Positions 50,677 through 60,281 of a stretch of 64,000 nt of DNA are shown in pieces. The stretch is from Candidatus Blautia intestinavium (GTDB taxonomy: Bacteria; Bacillota; Clostridia; Lachnospirales; Lachnospiraceae). Location of the stretch: the NCBI GenBank assembly GCA_019113745.1, contig DXGV01000036.1, forward strand, positions 1-64,000, given 5' to 3'. Under the pieces are notes generated by a model. That model ran no database searches. It was given only the letters and a program-made list of their open reading frames with translations, and had not been told where the DNA came from. The number at the start of each line of letters is the position of its first letter. The first letter of the stretch is position 1. A program made the translations under genes and the position numbers.

Positions 50677-51796
50677 GTGGTTGAATTAGATCAGTTCAAG
50701 AGTATTCTTGCAACGTACACAGAACCATTAGTGGAAGTGAGGGATTCACTTTGACCTGGCTAATAAAGAGCAGAGGGTCGAAGAATTAGAGCGCGAGATG
50801 GAAGCGCCGGATTTCTGGGACGACGCGGAACAGTCTCAGAAAAAAATGAAGGAACTGAAAAGCCTGAAAGACGATATGGAAACTTATCAGAATCTGGTAT
50901 CACAGATGGAGGATATGGAGACCATGATCGAGATGGGCTATGAAGAAAATGATCCGGAACTGATACCGGAAATCCAGGAAATGCTGGATCAGTTTCAGAA
51001 AGATTTTGATAACATCCGGGTAAAAACTCTGCTGTCAGGGGAGTATGACAGCGAAAACGCTATTATTAAGCTGAACGCGGGAGCGGGCGGAACGGAAGCC
51101 TGCGACTGGTGCGGTATGCTGTACCGTATGTACAGCCGTTGGGTGGATCATAAAGGCTTCAGCATGGAAGTCCTGGACTATCTGGACGGGGAAGAAGCGG
51201 GAATTAAATCTGTAACCTTCCAGGTAAATGGAGAAAACGCTTACGGTTATCTGAAGTCAGAGAAAGGCGTACATCGTCTGGTAAGGATCTCGCCCTTCAA
51301 CGCCGCGGGCAAGAGACAGACTTCCTTTGTATCCTGCGACGTAATGCCGGATATCAAGAAGGATCTGGACGTGGAGATCAATGACGAGGACATCCGCATT
51401 GATACTTACCGAAGCAGCGGCGCAGGCGGACAGCATATCAACAAGACGTCTTCCGCTATCCGTATCACTCATTTTCCGACAGGAATCGTGGTACAGTGCC
51501 AGAATGAGCGTTCCCAGCATATGAATAAAGACAAGGCCATGCAGATGCTGAAAGCAAAGCTTTATCTGCTCAAGCAGCAGGAAGAGGAAGAGAAGCTTTC
51601 CGGCATCCGCGGAGAAGTGACAGACATCGGCTGGGGCAACCAGATCCGTTCTTATGTTATGCAGCCTTACACAATGGTGAAGGATCACCGGACAAATGAA
51701 GAAACAGGAAATGTGGACGCAGTACTGGACGGCGGCATCGATATCTTTATCAATGCCTATTTGAAGTGGATCGCTCTGTCCAGGAAGCAGGCCTGA
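50677..51796 (+). CDS. prfB: Peptide chain release factor 2 (programmed +1 frameshift)
   Basis: RF2 recognises UGA and UAA and releases the nascent chain. The gene is read in two frames: GTG 50677 to codon CTT at 50749-50751, where an in-frame UGA (50752-50754) follows, then after a +1 slip from GAC at 50753 on. The site CTT TGA C with AGGG just upstream is the classical autoregulatory frameshift. The corrected product is about 372 residues and has VRISPFNAAGKRQTSF, the codon-recognition region and the catalytic GGQ in SSGAGGQHINKTSSAIR. Confidence 0.96.
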
Positions 51797-51872
51797 CGGC
51801 AAAGCGGAGTGCCTGACCGGGGTCTTTACAGCAAAAAAAAACTTGCAGACTTTATTCAGGTATGATAATATA

Positions 51873-51930
51873 TCCCTCGTAGGAAAACAGGTGTCTTTTA
51901 TAAACGGACATCTCCTGCGGGGGATTTTTT
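51873..51930 (+). terminator. prfB terminator
   Basis: CCCTCGTAGGA pairs with TCCTGCGGGGG, with an inner AGGTGTC/GACATCT stem, and six T residues follow. Because TTGCAG and TAATAT lie just before it (51843-51871, 17 spacing), it could also act as an early attenuator for the next gene. Confidence 0.75.
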
Positions 51931-51979
51931 GTAAAGAGCCTGTGATTGGACATGGATTTTCAGGAATAGGACGAACATC

Positions 51980-52432
51980 ATGGAAAAACCAACAGAAAAA
52001 AAGAAATATTATGTAGTAAGAGAGCGGGCGGTGCCGGAGGTGCTTCTGAAAGTGGTGGAGGCTAAAAAGCTGCTGGATTCCGGAAGGGTACAGACGGTGC
52101 AGGACGCGGCGGAGCAGACAGGTATCAGCCGCAGCTCTTTTTACAAATATAAAGATGATATTTTTCCATTCCACGAACAGACCAGAGGGAAAACGATCAC
52201 CTTTATTATTCAGATGGACGATGAACCGGGATTATTGTCCGGCGTGCTGCAGACGATCGCGCGATTTCACGGAAATATCCTGACGATCCATCAGAGTATC
52301 CCTATTAATGGAATTGCGACCCTTACCCTCAGTGTGGACATTCTTCCGGGCGAGGGAAATGCGGAAGCAATGGTAGAAGAAATTGAGCAGAGGGAAGGAA
52401 TCCATTATCTGAAGATCCTGGGAAAAGAGTGA
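51980..52432 (+). CDS. ACT-domain regulator (PheB/UPF0735 type)
   Basis: A 150-residue protein with an N-terminal helix-turn-helix-like part (VQDAAEQTGISRSSFYKYKDDIFPF) and a C-terminal ACT amino-acid-binding domain (TITFIIQMDDEPGLLSGVLQTIARFHGNILTIHQSI). It probably senses an aspartate-family or aromatic amino acid. It lies 50 bases before homoserine dehydrogenase in the same direction, the arrangement seen in many Clostridia. AGGACGAACATC-type weak ribosome site. Confidence 0.88.
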   Translation: MEKPTEKKKYYVVRERAVPEVLLKVVEAKKLLDSGRVQTVQDAAEQTGISRSSFYKYKDDIFPFHEQTRGKTITFIIQMDDEPGLLSGVLQTIARFHGNILTIHQSIPINGIATLTLSVDILPGEGNAEAMVEEIEQREGIHYLKILGKE

Positions 52433-52482
52433 AAATGGATTTCTGCCGGAAATCAAAATAAGAGACAACAGTGGAGGGAAAT

Positions 52483-53697
52483 ATGGTAAATATCGCAGTA
52501 TTAGGCTATGGTACAGTAGGAAGCGGCGTAGTGGAGGTTATCAATACCAACCACAAAAGCATCAATAAGCGCGCCGGCGCGGAAATTAATATTAAATATG
52601 TTCTGGATCTGAGAGATTTTCCGGGAGATCCTGTGCAGGAGATCCTTGTGCACGATTATGAGATCATTGCCAACGATCCGGAGGTAGATATCGTTGTAGA
52701 GGTCATGGGCGGAATCGAACCGGCGTATACCTTTGTGAAGCGGGCGCTGGAGTCCGGAAAAAGTGTCTGCACCTCCAATAAGGCTCTGGTAGCCAAACAT
52801 GGTCCGGAGCTTATGGAGATTGCCAGGGAAAAAGATATCAACTTTCTGTTTGAGGCAAGCTGCGGAGGAGGAATCCCTATCATCCGTGCGCTGAATTCCT
52901 CGCTGACAGCAGACGAAATTGACGAGATTACCGGAATCTTAAATGGAACCACCAACTATATGCTTTATAAGATGAGCACGGAAGGTTCAGATTTTGACAC
53001 TGTTCTGAAAGAAGCTCAGGAGAAGGGGTATGCGGAGGCTGATCCTACCGCGGATGTGGAAGGATACGACGCCTGCCGGAAGATTGCTATTCTTTCTTCT
53101 CTTGCATATGGTAAATTTTTGAATTATGAAAATATTTACACGGAAGGGATTACAAAGATCACTCCGGAGGATATGGCTTATGCCGCCGAACTGGGAATGT
53201 CGATAAAGCTTCTGGCAACCAGCCGGAAGGTAGGCGGCGATTCCTTCTATGCAATGGTTGCGCCTTTCCTGGTTGGCAAAGAAAGCCCTCTTTACAGCGT
53301 AAACGATGTATTTAACGCTGTTTTTGTACATGGAAACGTTCTCGGAGACGCCATGTTTTACGGAAGCGGCGCAGGCAAGCTTCCCACCGCCAGCGCTGTG
53401 GTGGCGGATGTTGTGGACGAGGCAAAACATCTTCACAGAAATATCATGACAAACTGGACAAGCCGTCCTCTGGAGCTGATGGACTTAAGCCAGGTGGAAG
53501 GCAGATTTTTCGTCAGGGTAAAAGAAGCTACCGTAGAACAGGTGAAGGATATTTTTGAGGACGTCCAGATTGTAAATCTGAAACAGCTTCCGGGCGAATT
53601 TGCGTTTATCACTTCCAAAATGAAACAGGGCGAATACCAGGAAAAAGTGAAAAAGCTGAATGGTAAAGTGATCACAATGATCCGCGTGAAGGACTGA
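52483..53697 (+). CDS. hom: Homoserine dehydrogenase
   Basis: A 404-residue enzyme reducing aspartate semialdehyde to homoserine (threonine and methionine routes). Rossmann start VNIAVLGYGTVGSGVVEV, VVEVMGGIEPAYTFVKRALESGKSVCTSNKALVA and the catalytic GILNGTTNYMLYKM, then ADPTADVEGYDACRKIAIL. The C-terminal 75 residues form a regulatory ACT domain (FFVRVKEATVEQVKDIFED). ATG 52483 has GGAGGG ten bases before it; the upstream start within the ribosome site is rejected. Confidence 0.96.
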   Translation: MVNIAVLGYGTVGSGVVEVINTNHKSINKRAGAEINIKYVLDLRDFPGDPVQEILVHDYEIIANDPEVDIVVEVMGGIEPAYTFVKRALESGKSVCTSNKALVAKHGPELMEIAREKDINFLFEASCGGGIPIIRALNSSLTADEIDEITGILNGTTNYMLYKMSTEGSDFDTVLKEAQEKGYAEADPTADVEGYDACRKIAILSSLAYGKFLNYENIYTEGITKITPEDMAYAAELGMSIKLLATSRKVGGDSFYAMVAPFLVGKESPLYSVNDVFNAVFVHGNVLGDAMFYGSGAGKLPTASAVVADVVDEAKHLHRNIMTNWTSRPLELMDLSQVEGRFFVRVKEATVEQVKDIFEDVQIVNLKQLPGEFAFITSKMKQGEYQEKVKKLNGKVITMIRVKD

Positions 53698-53728
53698 AAC
53701 TCAGGCACAGAGGAGGAATGAGATTATT

Positions 53729-54928
53729 ATGAAATATGTAGTGGTTTTGGGAGACGGAATGGCTGACTGGCCGCTGGAGAGCCTGAACGGCGGAACGCCT
53801 TTGTCCTGTGCGAAAACACCGGCGATGGATGAGCTGGCGGGAATTTCGGAGATCGGTATGGTCGCCACTATTCCGGAAGGAATGGCGCCGGGAAGCGACA
53901 CGGCAAATCTGTCTGTAATAGGATATGATCCCAGAAAATATTATACTGGCAGATCTCCTCTGGAAGCACTGAGCATCGGTGTGGATATGAAGGACAGCGA
54001 TGTGGTGTACCGCTGTAATCTTGTTACTCTGACAGAGGAGGACGCGCCATACGAGGAGCAGACGATTCTTGATCACAGTTCGGACGAGATCAGCACCGAA
54101 GACGCGGAGATCCTGCTGAGAGACGTGTGCAGAGAGCTTGAAAATGAAACTTATCGTTTTTATACAGGGACAAGCTACCGTCACTGTCTTGTATGGGATA
54201 AGGGACAGGTGCTGGAACTGACGCCGCCCCATGATATTCTCACCAGAAAGATCGGGGAATATCTCCCGCAGAACGAAACTCTCCGATACATGCAGAAGAG
54301 GAGTTATGAGATCCTGAAGGATCATCCGCTTAACAAAAAGAGAAAAGAGCAGGGACTGAATCCTGCCAACAGTTTCTGGTTCTGGGGCGCGGGAACGAAA
54401 CCGATCCTTACCTCCTTTGAGAATATTTATCATAAAAGAGGCGTTATGATCTCCGCCGTGGATCTCCTCAAGGGAATTGCCGTAGGAGCGGAAATGGACC
54501 GTATTGAGGTGGAAGGAGCAAACGGAGGTCTTCATACCAATTACGAGGGTAAGGCGCAGGCCGCTGTAAAGGCTCTTACAGAGCAGGGATATGATTTTGC
54601 CTATATCCATGTGGAAGCTCCCGATGAGATGGGACACCAGGGAAGTGTGGAAAAGAAAATACAGGCCATTGAATATCTGGATCAGAGACTGATCCGTCTG
54701 GTAAAAGAGGGCCTGGACGCTTCCGGAGAGGATTACCGGATGCTGATCCTGCCGGATCATCCCACGCCCATTAAAGTGCGCACTCATGTGGCGGAGCCGG
54801 TTCCTTATCTTCTCTATGACAGTACGAAGCCACAGGAGCATACCTGGCATTATAATGAAAAAGAAGCCGCAGAAAGCGGGAATACAGTGGCTCATGGATG
54901 GGATATGATGAAATATCTGTTTTCATGA
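53729..54928 (+). CDS. apgM: Cofactor-independent phosphoglycerate mutase-like; putative homoserine kinase analogue
   Basis: A 399-residue alkaline-phosphatase-superfamily protein of the ApgM type: KYVVVLGDGMADWPLE (metal Asp), MAPGSDTANLSVIGYDP with the phosphorylatable Ser, and AYIHVEAPDEMGHQG and LPDHPTPIKVRTHVAEPVP. No classical ThrB homoserine kinase is in the operon. This subgroup next to hom and aspartokinase has been proposed as a non-orthologous homoserine kinase (ThrB2); context favours that over glycolysis. Confidence 0.85.
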   Translation: MKYVVVLGDGMADWPLESLNGGTPLSCAKTPAMDELAGISEIGMVATIPEGMAPGSDTANLSVIGYDPRKYYTGRSPLEALSIGVDMKDSDVVYRCNLVTLTEEDAPYEEQTILDHSSDEISTEDAEILLRDVCRELENETYRFYTGTSYRHCLVWDKGQVLELTPPHDILTRKIGEYLPQNETLRYMQKRSYEILKDHPLNKKRKEQGLNPANSFWFWGAGTKPILTSFENIYHKRGVMISAVDLLKGIAVGAEMDRIEVEGANGGLHTNYEGKAQAAVKALTEQGYDFAYIHVEAPDEMGHQGSVEKKIQAIEYLDQRLIRLVKEGLDASGEDYRMLILPDHPTPIKVRTHVAEPVPYLLYDSTKPQEHTWHYNEKEAAESGNTVAHGWDMMKYLFS

Positions 54929-55011
54929 GCGAAGGGATGACTCTGTCCCTGGAAGAAAGAAAATAAGGTGCTGCCGCTGATGAAAGCATTGTCCGGCAGC
55001 AGGAGGAAATT

Positions 55012-56220
55012 ATGTTAGTGGTGAAGAAATTCGGCGGTACTTCGGTGGCGGACAAGAAGAGAATATTTAATGTCGCCAGAAGATGCGCGGAAGAATATAA
55101 AAAAGGAAACGACGTGGTGGTTGTTCTTTCCGCCATGGGAAAATATACAGACGAGCTGATCGCTATGGCGGAGGATATCAACTCCAAACCGCCTAAGCGG
55201 GAAATGGACATGCTGTTTACTATAGGAGAGCAGATGTCTGTAGCTTTGATGAGTATGGCTCTGGACAGTATGGGAATCCCGGCGGTATCCCTCAACGCTT
55301 TTCAGGTGGCGATGCACACGACGAGCGTTCACGGCAATGCCCGTCTGAAGAGAATTGATACGGAGCGTATCCGAAGAGAACTGGAAAGCCGCAGGATCGT
55401 AGTGGTCACCGGCTTCCAGGGAATTAATAAATACGACGATTATACCACGCTCGGAAGAGGGGGCTCCGATACAACAGCAGTGGCTCTCGCGGCGGCGCTC
55501 CATGCGGACGCCTGTGAAATTTATACGGACGTGGACGGTGTTTACACTGCGGATCCGAGAAAAGTGCCAAATGCCAGAAAACTTAAAGAGATCACCTATG
55601 ACGAGATGCTGGATCTGGCGACTCTGGGGGCGGGGGTACTCCATAACCGTTCCGTGGAGATGGCGAAAAAATACGGAGTGCCGCTGGTGGTGCGCTCCAG
55701 TCTGAATGACAGTGAGGGAACTGTGGTAAAGGAGGAAGTTACAGTGGAAAGAATGCTGATCAGCGGAGTGGCTCTTGATACAGACGCCGTGAGGATTGCA
55801 GTAATCGGCTTAAAGGATGTGCCTGGAATGGCATTTAAATTATTTGATGTTCTGGCCAGAAAACATATTAATGTGGATGTGATCCTGCAGTCTATCGGAC
55901 GTGCCGGCACAAAGGACATTTCTTTTACCGTAGATAAAAAAGATCTGGACGACGCGGTAGCGGCCCTTGAAGAAAATCAGGCAAGGCTGGGATATAAGGA
56001 GCTTCATTCAGAGAGAAATATTGCCAAGCTTTCCATCGTAGGAGCGGGAATGATGAGCAATCCGGGCGTGGCTGCAAAAATGTTTGAGAGCCTTTATAAC
56101 GAAGGGGTCAACATTAATATGATTTCTACTTCAGAAATCCGCGTAACCGTTCTCATAGATGAAAACGACGGCGTCCGCGCCATGAACGCAGTGCATGACG
56201 CTTTTAATCTGGCTGACTGA
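55012..56220 (+). CDS. lysC: Aspartate kinase
   Basis: A 402-residue enzyme phosphorylating aspartate, first step to lysine, threonine and methionine. KKFGGTSVADKKRI binds ATP/substrate, and GRGGSDTTAVALAAAL and ADACEIYTDVDGVYTADPRKVP complete the kinase domain; two ACT domains follow (AVIGLKDVPGMAFKLFDVLA, SIVGAGMMSNPGVAAKMFES). AGGAGG is close to the ATG and directly preceded by a hairpin GCTGCCG/CGGCAGC (54970-55000). No lysine riboswitch is seen upstream. Confidence 0.96.
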   Translation: MLVVKKFGGTSVADKKRIFNVARRCAEEYKKGNDVVVVLSAMGKYTDELIAMAEDINSKPPKREMDMLFTIGEQMSVALMSMALDSMGIPAVSLNAFQVAMHTTSVHGNARLKRIDTERIRRELESRRIVVVTGFQGINKYDDYTTLGRGGSDTTAVALAAALHADACEIYTDVDGVYTADPRKVPNARKLKEITYDEMLDLATLGAGVLHNRSVEMAKKYGVPLVVRSSLNDSEGTVVKEEVTVERMLISGVALDTDAVRIAVIGLKDVPGMAFKLFDVLARKHINVDVILQSIGRAGTKDISFTVDKKDLDDAVAALEENQARLGYKELHSERNIAKLSIVGAGMMSNPGVAAKMFESLYNEGVNINMISTSEIRVTVLIDENDGVRAMNAVHDAFNLAD

Positions 56221-56259
56221 AAAAGTAAGAAAAGATATATTTGAATGGAAACAACGCAT

Positions 56260-56295
56260 AAACAGCAGTGAGGGAAAAGTTCCAAACTGCTGTTT
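56260..56295 (+). terminator. Terminator of the aspartate-family operon
   Basis: AAACAGCAGT pairs with ACTGCTGTTT over a 16-base loop; a weak GT-rich stretch follows. Confidence 0.65.
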
Positions 56296-56392
56296 GTGTA
56301 AGCGGAGAAATTAATTCTGAACTTGACGATTTTGGGAGTATCTGGTTTAATAAGGACAAATCCTATTTTTTCAGGAAAGACTGGAGACAAAA

Positions 56393-57193
56393 ATGAGTAA
56401 AAACAGAAAATACTGGAAATTGCACGCAAAGGAAAGCTTAAGAGGGAACTGGGGACTGGCCGTAGGAGGACTGCTTCTCTCATCAGCAGTAAATCTGATA
56501 GGAAATTATATGGCTTCCGGGCTGTTTCCCGGGGAGACGATTCCGGCCCTTCTGATGAGCCAGGCATTCCTGTTCATTGTATCTCTGATCGGAATGATTT
56601 TTTCCACAGGGTACAGTTATATGCTTTTGAATATGTCAAGGGGCAGAAAATTCGGGCTTGGGGATCTGCTCTATCTGTTCCGGAACCAGCCGGACAGGGT
56701 GCTGGTGGCAGGTCTTGTGCTGTCGTTGATTGATACGATTCTGATGCTGCCCCTTAACTACTGGACGATCATGACAAGTCCTGAAGCCCAGACCTTAGAC
56801 GCGCAGGTGTCCTGGCTTCAGACGGCCATGGCGCTTCTTGTTCTGGGAATGGTTCTGGGCGTGATCTTTAAGATCCCGCTGGTCCTGACATTCTATCTCC
56901 TGGCGGACAACGGGGAAATGGGCGGTCTGGAAGCGCTGAAAACCAGTGTCAGGCTTATGCGCGGAAAGAAATGGAAGTATTTTGTTCTTGAACTTAGTTT
57001 CCTGCCTCTGATCATTTTATCCGCTTTCACGCTTTATATCGCTCTTTTGTGGCTGCTGCCCTATATGCAGGCGGCGGAGACAGCTTTTTATATGGACGCT
57101 TTAGGAGAATTTGACAGACCGCAGCCGGAGGAATATCCGGAAAACAGCCTTCCGGAAATCCATCCGGAAGACGATTATAACGCAGAGGCATAA
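56393..57193 (+). CDS. DUF975 family membrane protein
   Basis: A 266-residue membrane protein with about six membrane segments and the DUF975 pattern (KESLRGNWGLAVGGLLL, FSTGYSYMLLNMSRGRKFGLGDLLYLF, EALKTSVRLMRGKKWKYFVLELSF). A charged, Glu/Pro-rich cytoplasmic tail closes it. Function unknown. It starts 22 bases before tex and may share transcription. Confidence 0.85.
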   Translation: MSKNRKYWKLHAKESLRGNWGLAVGGLLLSSAVNLIGNYMASGLFPGETIPALLMSQAFLFIVSLIGMIFSTGYSYMLLNMSRGRKFGLGDLLYLFRNQPDRVLVAGLVLSLIDTILMLPLNYWTIMTSPEAQTLDAQVSWLQTAMALLVLGMVLGVIFKIPLVLTFYLLADNGEMGGLEALKTSVRLMRGKKWKYFVLELSFLPLIILSAFTLYIALLWLLPYMQAAETAFYMDALGEFDRPQPEEYPENSLPEIHPEDDYNAEA

Positions 57194-57214
57194 CAAATCT
57201 ACTTGGAGGAAGAC

Positions 57215-59368
57215 ATGGATATTATTCTGGAAATTACAAAGGAGCTGTCTGTAGAGCGCTGGCAGGTGGAAGCGGCGGTAAAACTGATCGACGAAGGATG
57301 TACGATCCCGTTTATTTCCCGTTACCGCAAGGAGGTCACAGGTTCTCTGAATGACGAACAGCTCCGCTCGCTTCATGAAAGGCTCCTGTATCTTCGCAAT
57401 CTGGAAGAGAAGAAGGAGCAGGTTCTTGGCAGCATCGAGGAGCAGGGCAAACTGACTGAAGAGTTGAAAAAACAGATCATGGAAGCCCGGACACTGGTGG
57501 TTGTAGAGGACTTATACCGCCCTTACCGGCCGAAACGCCGGACCCGCGCCACGATCGCGAAGGAAAAGGGACTGGGACCTTTGGCGGATATCCTGATGCT
57601 ACAGATGACGAAAAAATCCATGCAGGAGGAGGCGAAAGCCTTTCTGTCTGAGGAAAAAGGCGTAGAGACAGAAGAAGACGCCATAAACGGCGCCAGGGAT
57701 ATTCTGGCGGAGTACATCTCCGACGAGGCGGATTACAGAATATATATCCGGAAACTGACGGCAAAAAAAGGAACGGTAGTCTCAGTTGCGAAGAAGCCGG
57801 AAGAAGCTTCTGTGTACGAAATGTACTATGAATTTGAGGAGCCGGTGAAAAAACTGGCAGGGCATCGTGTTCTCGCCCTGAACCGCGGGGAGAAAGAAAA
57901 GATACTTACCGTAAAGATCACTGCTCCGGAAGAGGAAATCATTGGATGGCTCTGCCGCCAGGTGATTAAAAAGGATAATCCCAACACCACCCCTGTACTT
58001 AGGGAAGTCGTGGAGGACAGCTATAAGCGTCTGATCGCTCCCGCTATCGAGAGGGAGATCAGAAACGACCTTACGGAAAAAGCGGAAGACGGAGCGATCC
58101 GTGTATTCGGCAAAAATCTGGAACAGCTTCTGATGCAGCCTCCTATTGCGGGAAGAGTAGTCCTGGGATGGGATCCGGCGTTCCGTACCGGATGCAAGCT
58201 GGCGGTAGTGGACGCCACAGGAAAAGTACTGGATACTACTGTCATTTATCCTACGGCTCCCACCACGGAAACAAAAATACGCGCCGCAAAGGACACACTG
58301 AAAAAGCTGATAAAGAAATATAACATTTCTCTGATCTCTCTTGGAAACGGAACTGCTTCCAGGGAATCCGAACAGATCATAGTGGAACTTCTGAAGGAGA
58401 TCCCGGAGAAGGTTTCCTATGTGATCACTAACGAGGCCGGAGCTTCCGTATATTCTGCCAGCAAGCTGGCTACAGAGGAGTTCCCCAATTTTGACGTAGG
58501 GCAGAGAAGCGCCGCGTCTATTGCAAGAAGGGTTCAGGATCCGCTTGCGGAGCTGGTAAAAATCGATCCCAAGTCTATCGGCGTTGGACAGTACCAGCAC
58601 GACATGAACCAGAAGAAGCTGGGTGAAGCTCTTACGGGAGTTGTTGAAGACTGTGTAAACAAAGTGGGAGTAGACCTGAACACCGCGTCAGCTTCCCTTC
58701 TGGAGTATATTTCCGGAATAAGCAAAGCTATTGCGAAAAATATTGTGCTTTATCGCGAGGAAAACGGAAGATTTGAAAGCAGGCAGGAGCTTCTTAAAGT
58801 GGCGAAGCTGGGGCCGAAGGCGTTCCAGCAGTGCGCCGGATTTATGAGGATCAACGGAGGAAAGAACCCTCTGGATTCCACCAGCGTACATCCGGAAACT
58901 TATGAGGCGGCTGAAAAGCTTCTGATAAAGCTGGGATTCACACCAGAGGATGTGGCGGAGAGAAAACTTTCCGGCATTTCCCGTCAGATCAGGGACTATA
59001 AGAAGATGGCGGAAGAGCTGGGAATCGGGGAGATCACTCTCCGGGATATCGTAAAAGAGCTGGAAAAGCCTGCCAGAGATCCCAGGGACGAAATGCCAAA
59101 GCCTATACTCCGCACAGACGTGCTGGATATGAAGGATCTCAAAGAGGGGATGATCCTGAAAGGGACAGTGAGGAATGTGATCGACTTCGGCGCTTTTGTG
59201 GATATCGGCGTTCATCAGGACGGTCTTGTCCATATTTCCGAGATCAGCGATAAGTTTATCAAACATCCCCTGGAGGCAGTAAGCGTAGGAGACGTGGTTG
59301 ACGTCCGGGTCCTGGGCGTGGATCTGAAGAAAAACAGGATCAGTCTTTCCATGAAAGGAATTAAATAA
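57215..59368 (+). CDS. tex: Tex-family RNA-binding transcription accessory protein
   Basis: A 717-residue protein implicated in transcription and toxin regulation. An N-terminal HTH-rich region is followed by a YqgF-like RNase H fold (VVLGWDPAFRTGCKLAVVD, LGNGTASRESEQII), tandem helix-hairpin-helix motifs (LNTASASLLEYISGISKAIAKNIV, LGPKAFQQCAGFMRI) and a C-terminal S1 domain (EGMILKGTVRNVIDFGAFVDIGV). ATG 57215 has GGAGG six bases upstream; a TTG at 57203 lies inside that site and is rejected. Confidence 0.95.
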   Translation: MDIILEITKELSVERWQVEAAVKLIDEGCTIPFISRYRKEVTGSLNDEQLRSLHERLLYLRNLEEKKEQVLGSIEEQGKLTEELKKQIMEARTLVVVEDLYRPYRPKRRTRATIAKEKGLGPLADILMLQMTKKSMQEEAKAFLSEEKGVETEEDAINGARDILAEYISDEADYRIYIRKLTAKKGTVVSVAKKPEEASVYEMYYEFEEPVKKLAGHRVLALNRGEKEKILTVKITAPEEEIIGWLCRQVIKKDNPNTTPVLREVVEDSYKRLIAPAIEREIRNDLTEKAEDGAIRVFGKNLEQLLMQPPIAGRVVLGWDPAFRTGCKLAVVDATGKVLDTTVIYPTAPTTETKIRAAKDTLKKLIKKYNISLISLGNGTASRESEQIIVELLKEIPEKVSYVITNEAGASVYSASKLATEEFPNFDVGQRSAASIARRVQDPLAELVKIDPKSIGVGQYQHDMNQKKLGEALTGVVEDCVNKVGVDLNTASASLLEYISGISKAIAKNIVLYREENGRFESRQELLKVAKLGPKAFQQCAGFMRINGGKNPLDSTSVHPETYEAAEKLLIKLGFTPEDVAERKLSGISRQIRDYKKMAEELGIGEITLRDIVKELEKPARDPRDEMPKPILRTDVLDMKDLKEGMILKGTVRNVIDFGAFVDIGVHQDGLVHISEISDKFIKHPLEAVSVGDVVDVRVLGVDLKKNRISLSMKGIK

Positions 59369-59393
59369 CAGGCAGCATGGAGCTGCCAAAAAC

Positions 59394-59462
59394 AAAAACC
59401 CTGCCATATTTCATTTCCATCCTTTTTCAAAAACGGATGTTCTGAAATATGGCAGGGTTTTT
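59394..59462. terminator. Bidirectional terminator between tex and the importer operon
   Basis: A perfect 20-base-pair stem (59394-59413 with 59443-59462) flanked by A and T runs serves both strands. A smaller hairpin GGCAGC-ATGGA-GCTGCC (59371-59387) precedes it. Confidence 0.92.
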
Positions 59463-59486
59463 CTGCTCTGTATTTGCCGGGTTATA

Positions 59487-60281
59487 TCAGCTTAACAATG
59501 CGGCGTCGTTGGAAAATTCCTGTCCGCTGGCTTTTTCAAACTGATCCAGAAGATTCCGCACAGTCAGCTTTTTCTTTTCCTCTCCTTCGATATCCAGAAT
59601 GATCTTTCCTTCCATCATCATGATCAGGCGGTTGCCGTGTACGATAGCGTCGTGCATATTGTGTGTGATCATTAATGTGGTGAGGTGGTCGCGGTTTACA
59701 ATTTTTTCGGTGATCTCCAACACCTTTGCCGCTGTTTTCGGGTCCAGGGCTGCCGTGTGTTCGTCCAGAAGCAGAAGCTTCGGCTTCTTAAGAGTGGCCA
59801 TCAGAAGCGTCAGCGCCTGTCTCTGACCGCCGGAAAGCAGTCCTACTTTGGATGTCAGACGATCCTCCAGACCAAGATCCAGAATCTTCAGAAGCTCTTT
59901 GTATTCTTCGCGCTCGCTCCGGGTAATGCCGGCGCGGAGTGAGCGGAACTTTCCACGGCGTTTGGCAAGCGCCAGATTTTCCTCAATTTCCATGGTGGCT
60001 GCTGTTCCGGTCATAGGATCCTGGAAAACACGGCCGAGATAAGCGGCTCTTTTATGCTCGGAAAGCCTGGTGACGTCGTTTCCGTCGATAATGATCTGGC
60101 CTTCATCCACCAGCCAGGTTCCGGCAACGGCGTTCAGCATGGTGGACTTGCCGGCTCCGTTTCCGCCGATGACGGTAACGAAGTCTCCCTCCTTCAATGT
60201 AAGCGAAAGGCCGTTTAAAGCCACTTTTTCGTTGATTGTTCCAGGATTAAAAGTTTTGTATATGTTTTTCAGCTCAAGCAT
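59487..60281 (-). CDS. TrpXYZ-like ABC importer ATPase
   Basis: A 264-residue ATPase with Walker A GGNGAGKSTML, signature LLSGGQRQALTLLM, Walker B LLLLDEHTAAL and H-loop ITHNMHDA. ATG 60281 (GGGAGG eight bases before) overlaps the permease stop by 8 bases. It closes the three-gene minus-strand operon, with the two subunits upstream. Similar systems take up tryptophan, tyrosine or related compounds; here the ligand is unproven. Confidence 0.9.
   Translation of the reverse strand: MLELKNIYKTFNPGTINEKVALNGLSLTLKEGDFVTVIGGNGAGKSTMLNAVAGTWLVDEGQIIIDGNDVTRLSEHKRAAYLGRVFQDPMTGTAATMEIEENLALAKRRGKFRSLRAGITRSEREEYKELLKILDLGLEDRLTSKVGLLSGGQRQALTLLMATLKKPKLLLLDEHTAALDPKTAAKVLEITEKIVNRDHLTTLMITHNMHDAIVHGNRLIMMMEGKIILDIEGEEKKKLTVRNLLDQFEKASGQEFSNDAALLS

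Noticed and set aside
54929..55011. Lysine riboswitch before aspartate kinase
   Set aside because: Only an 83-base gap with one small hairpin; far too short for the conserved lysine-element core.
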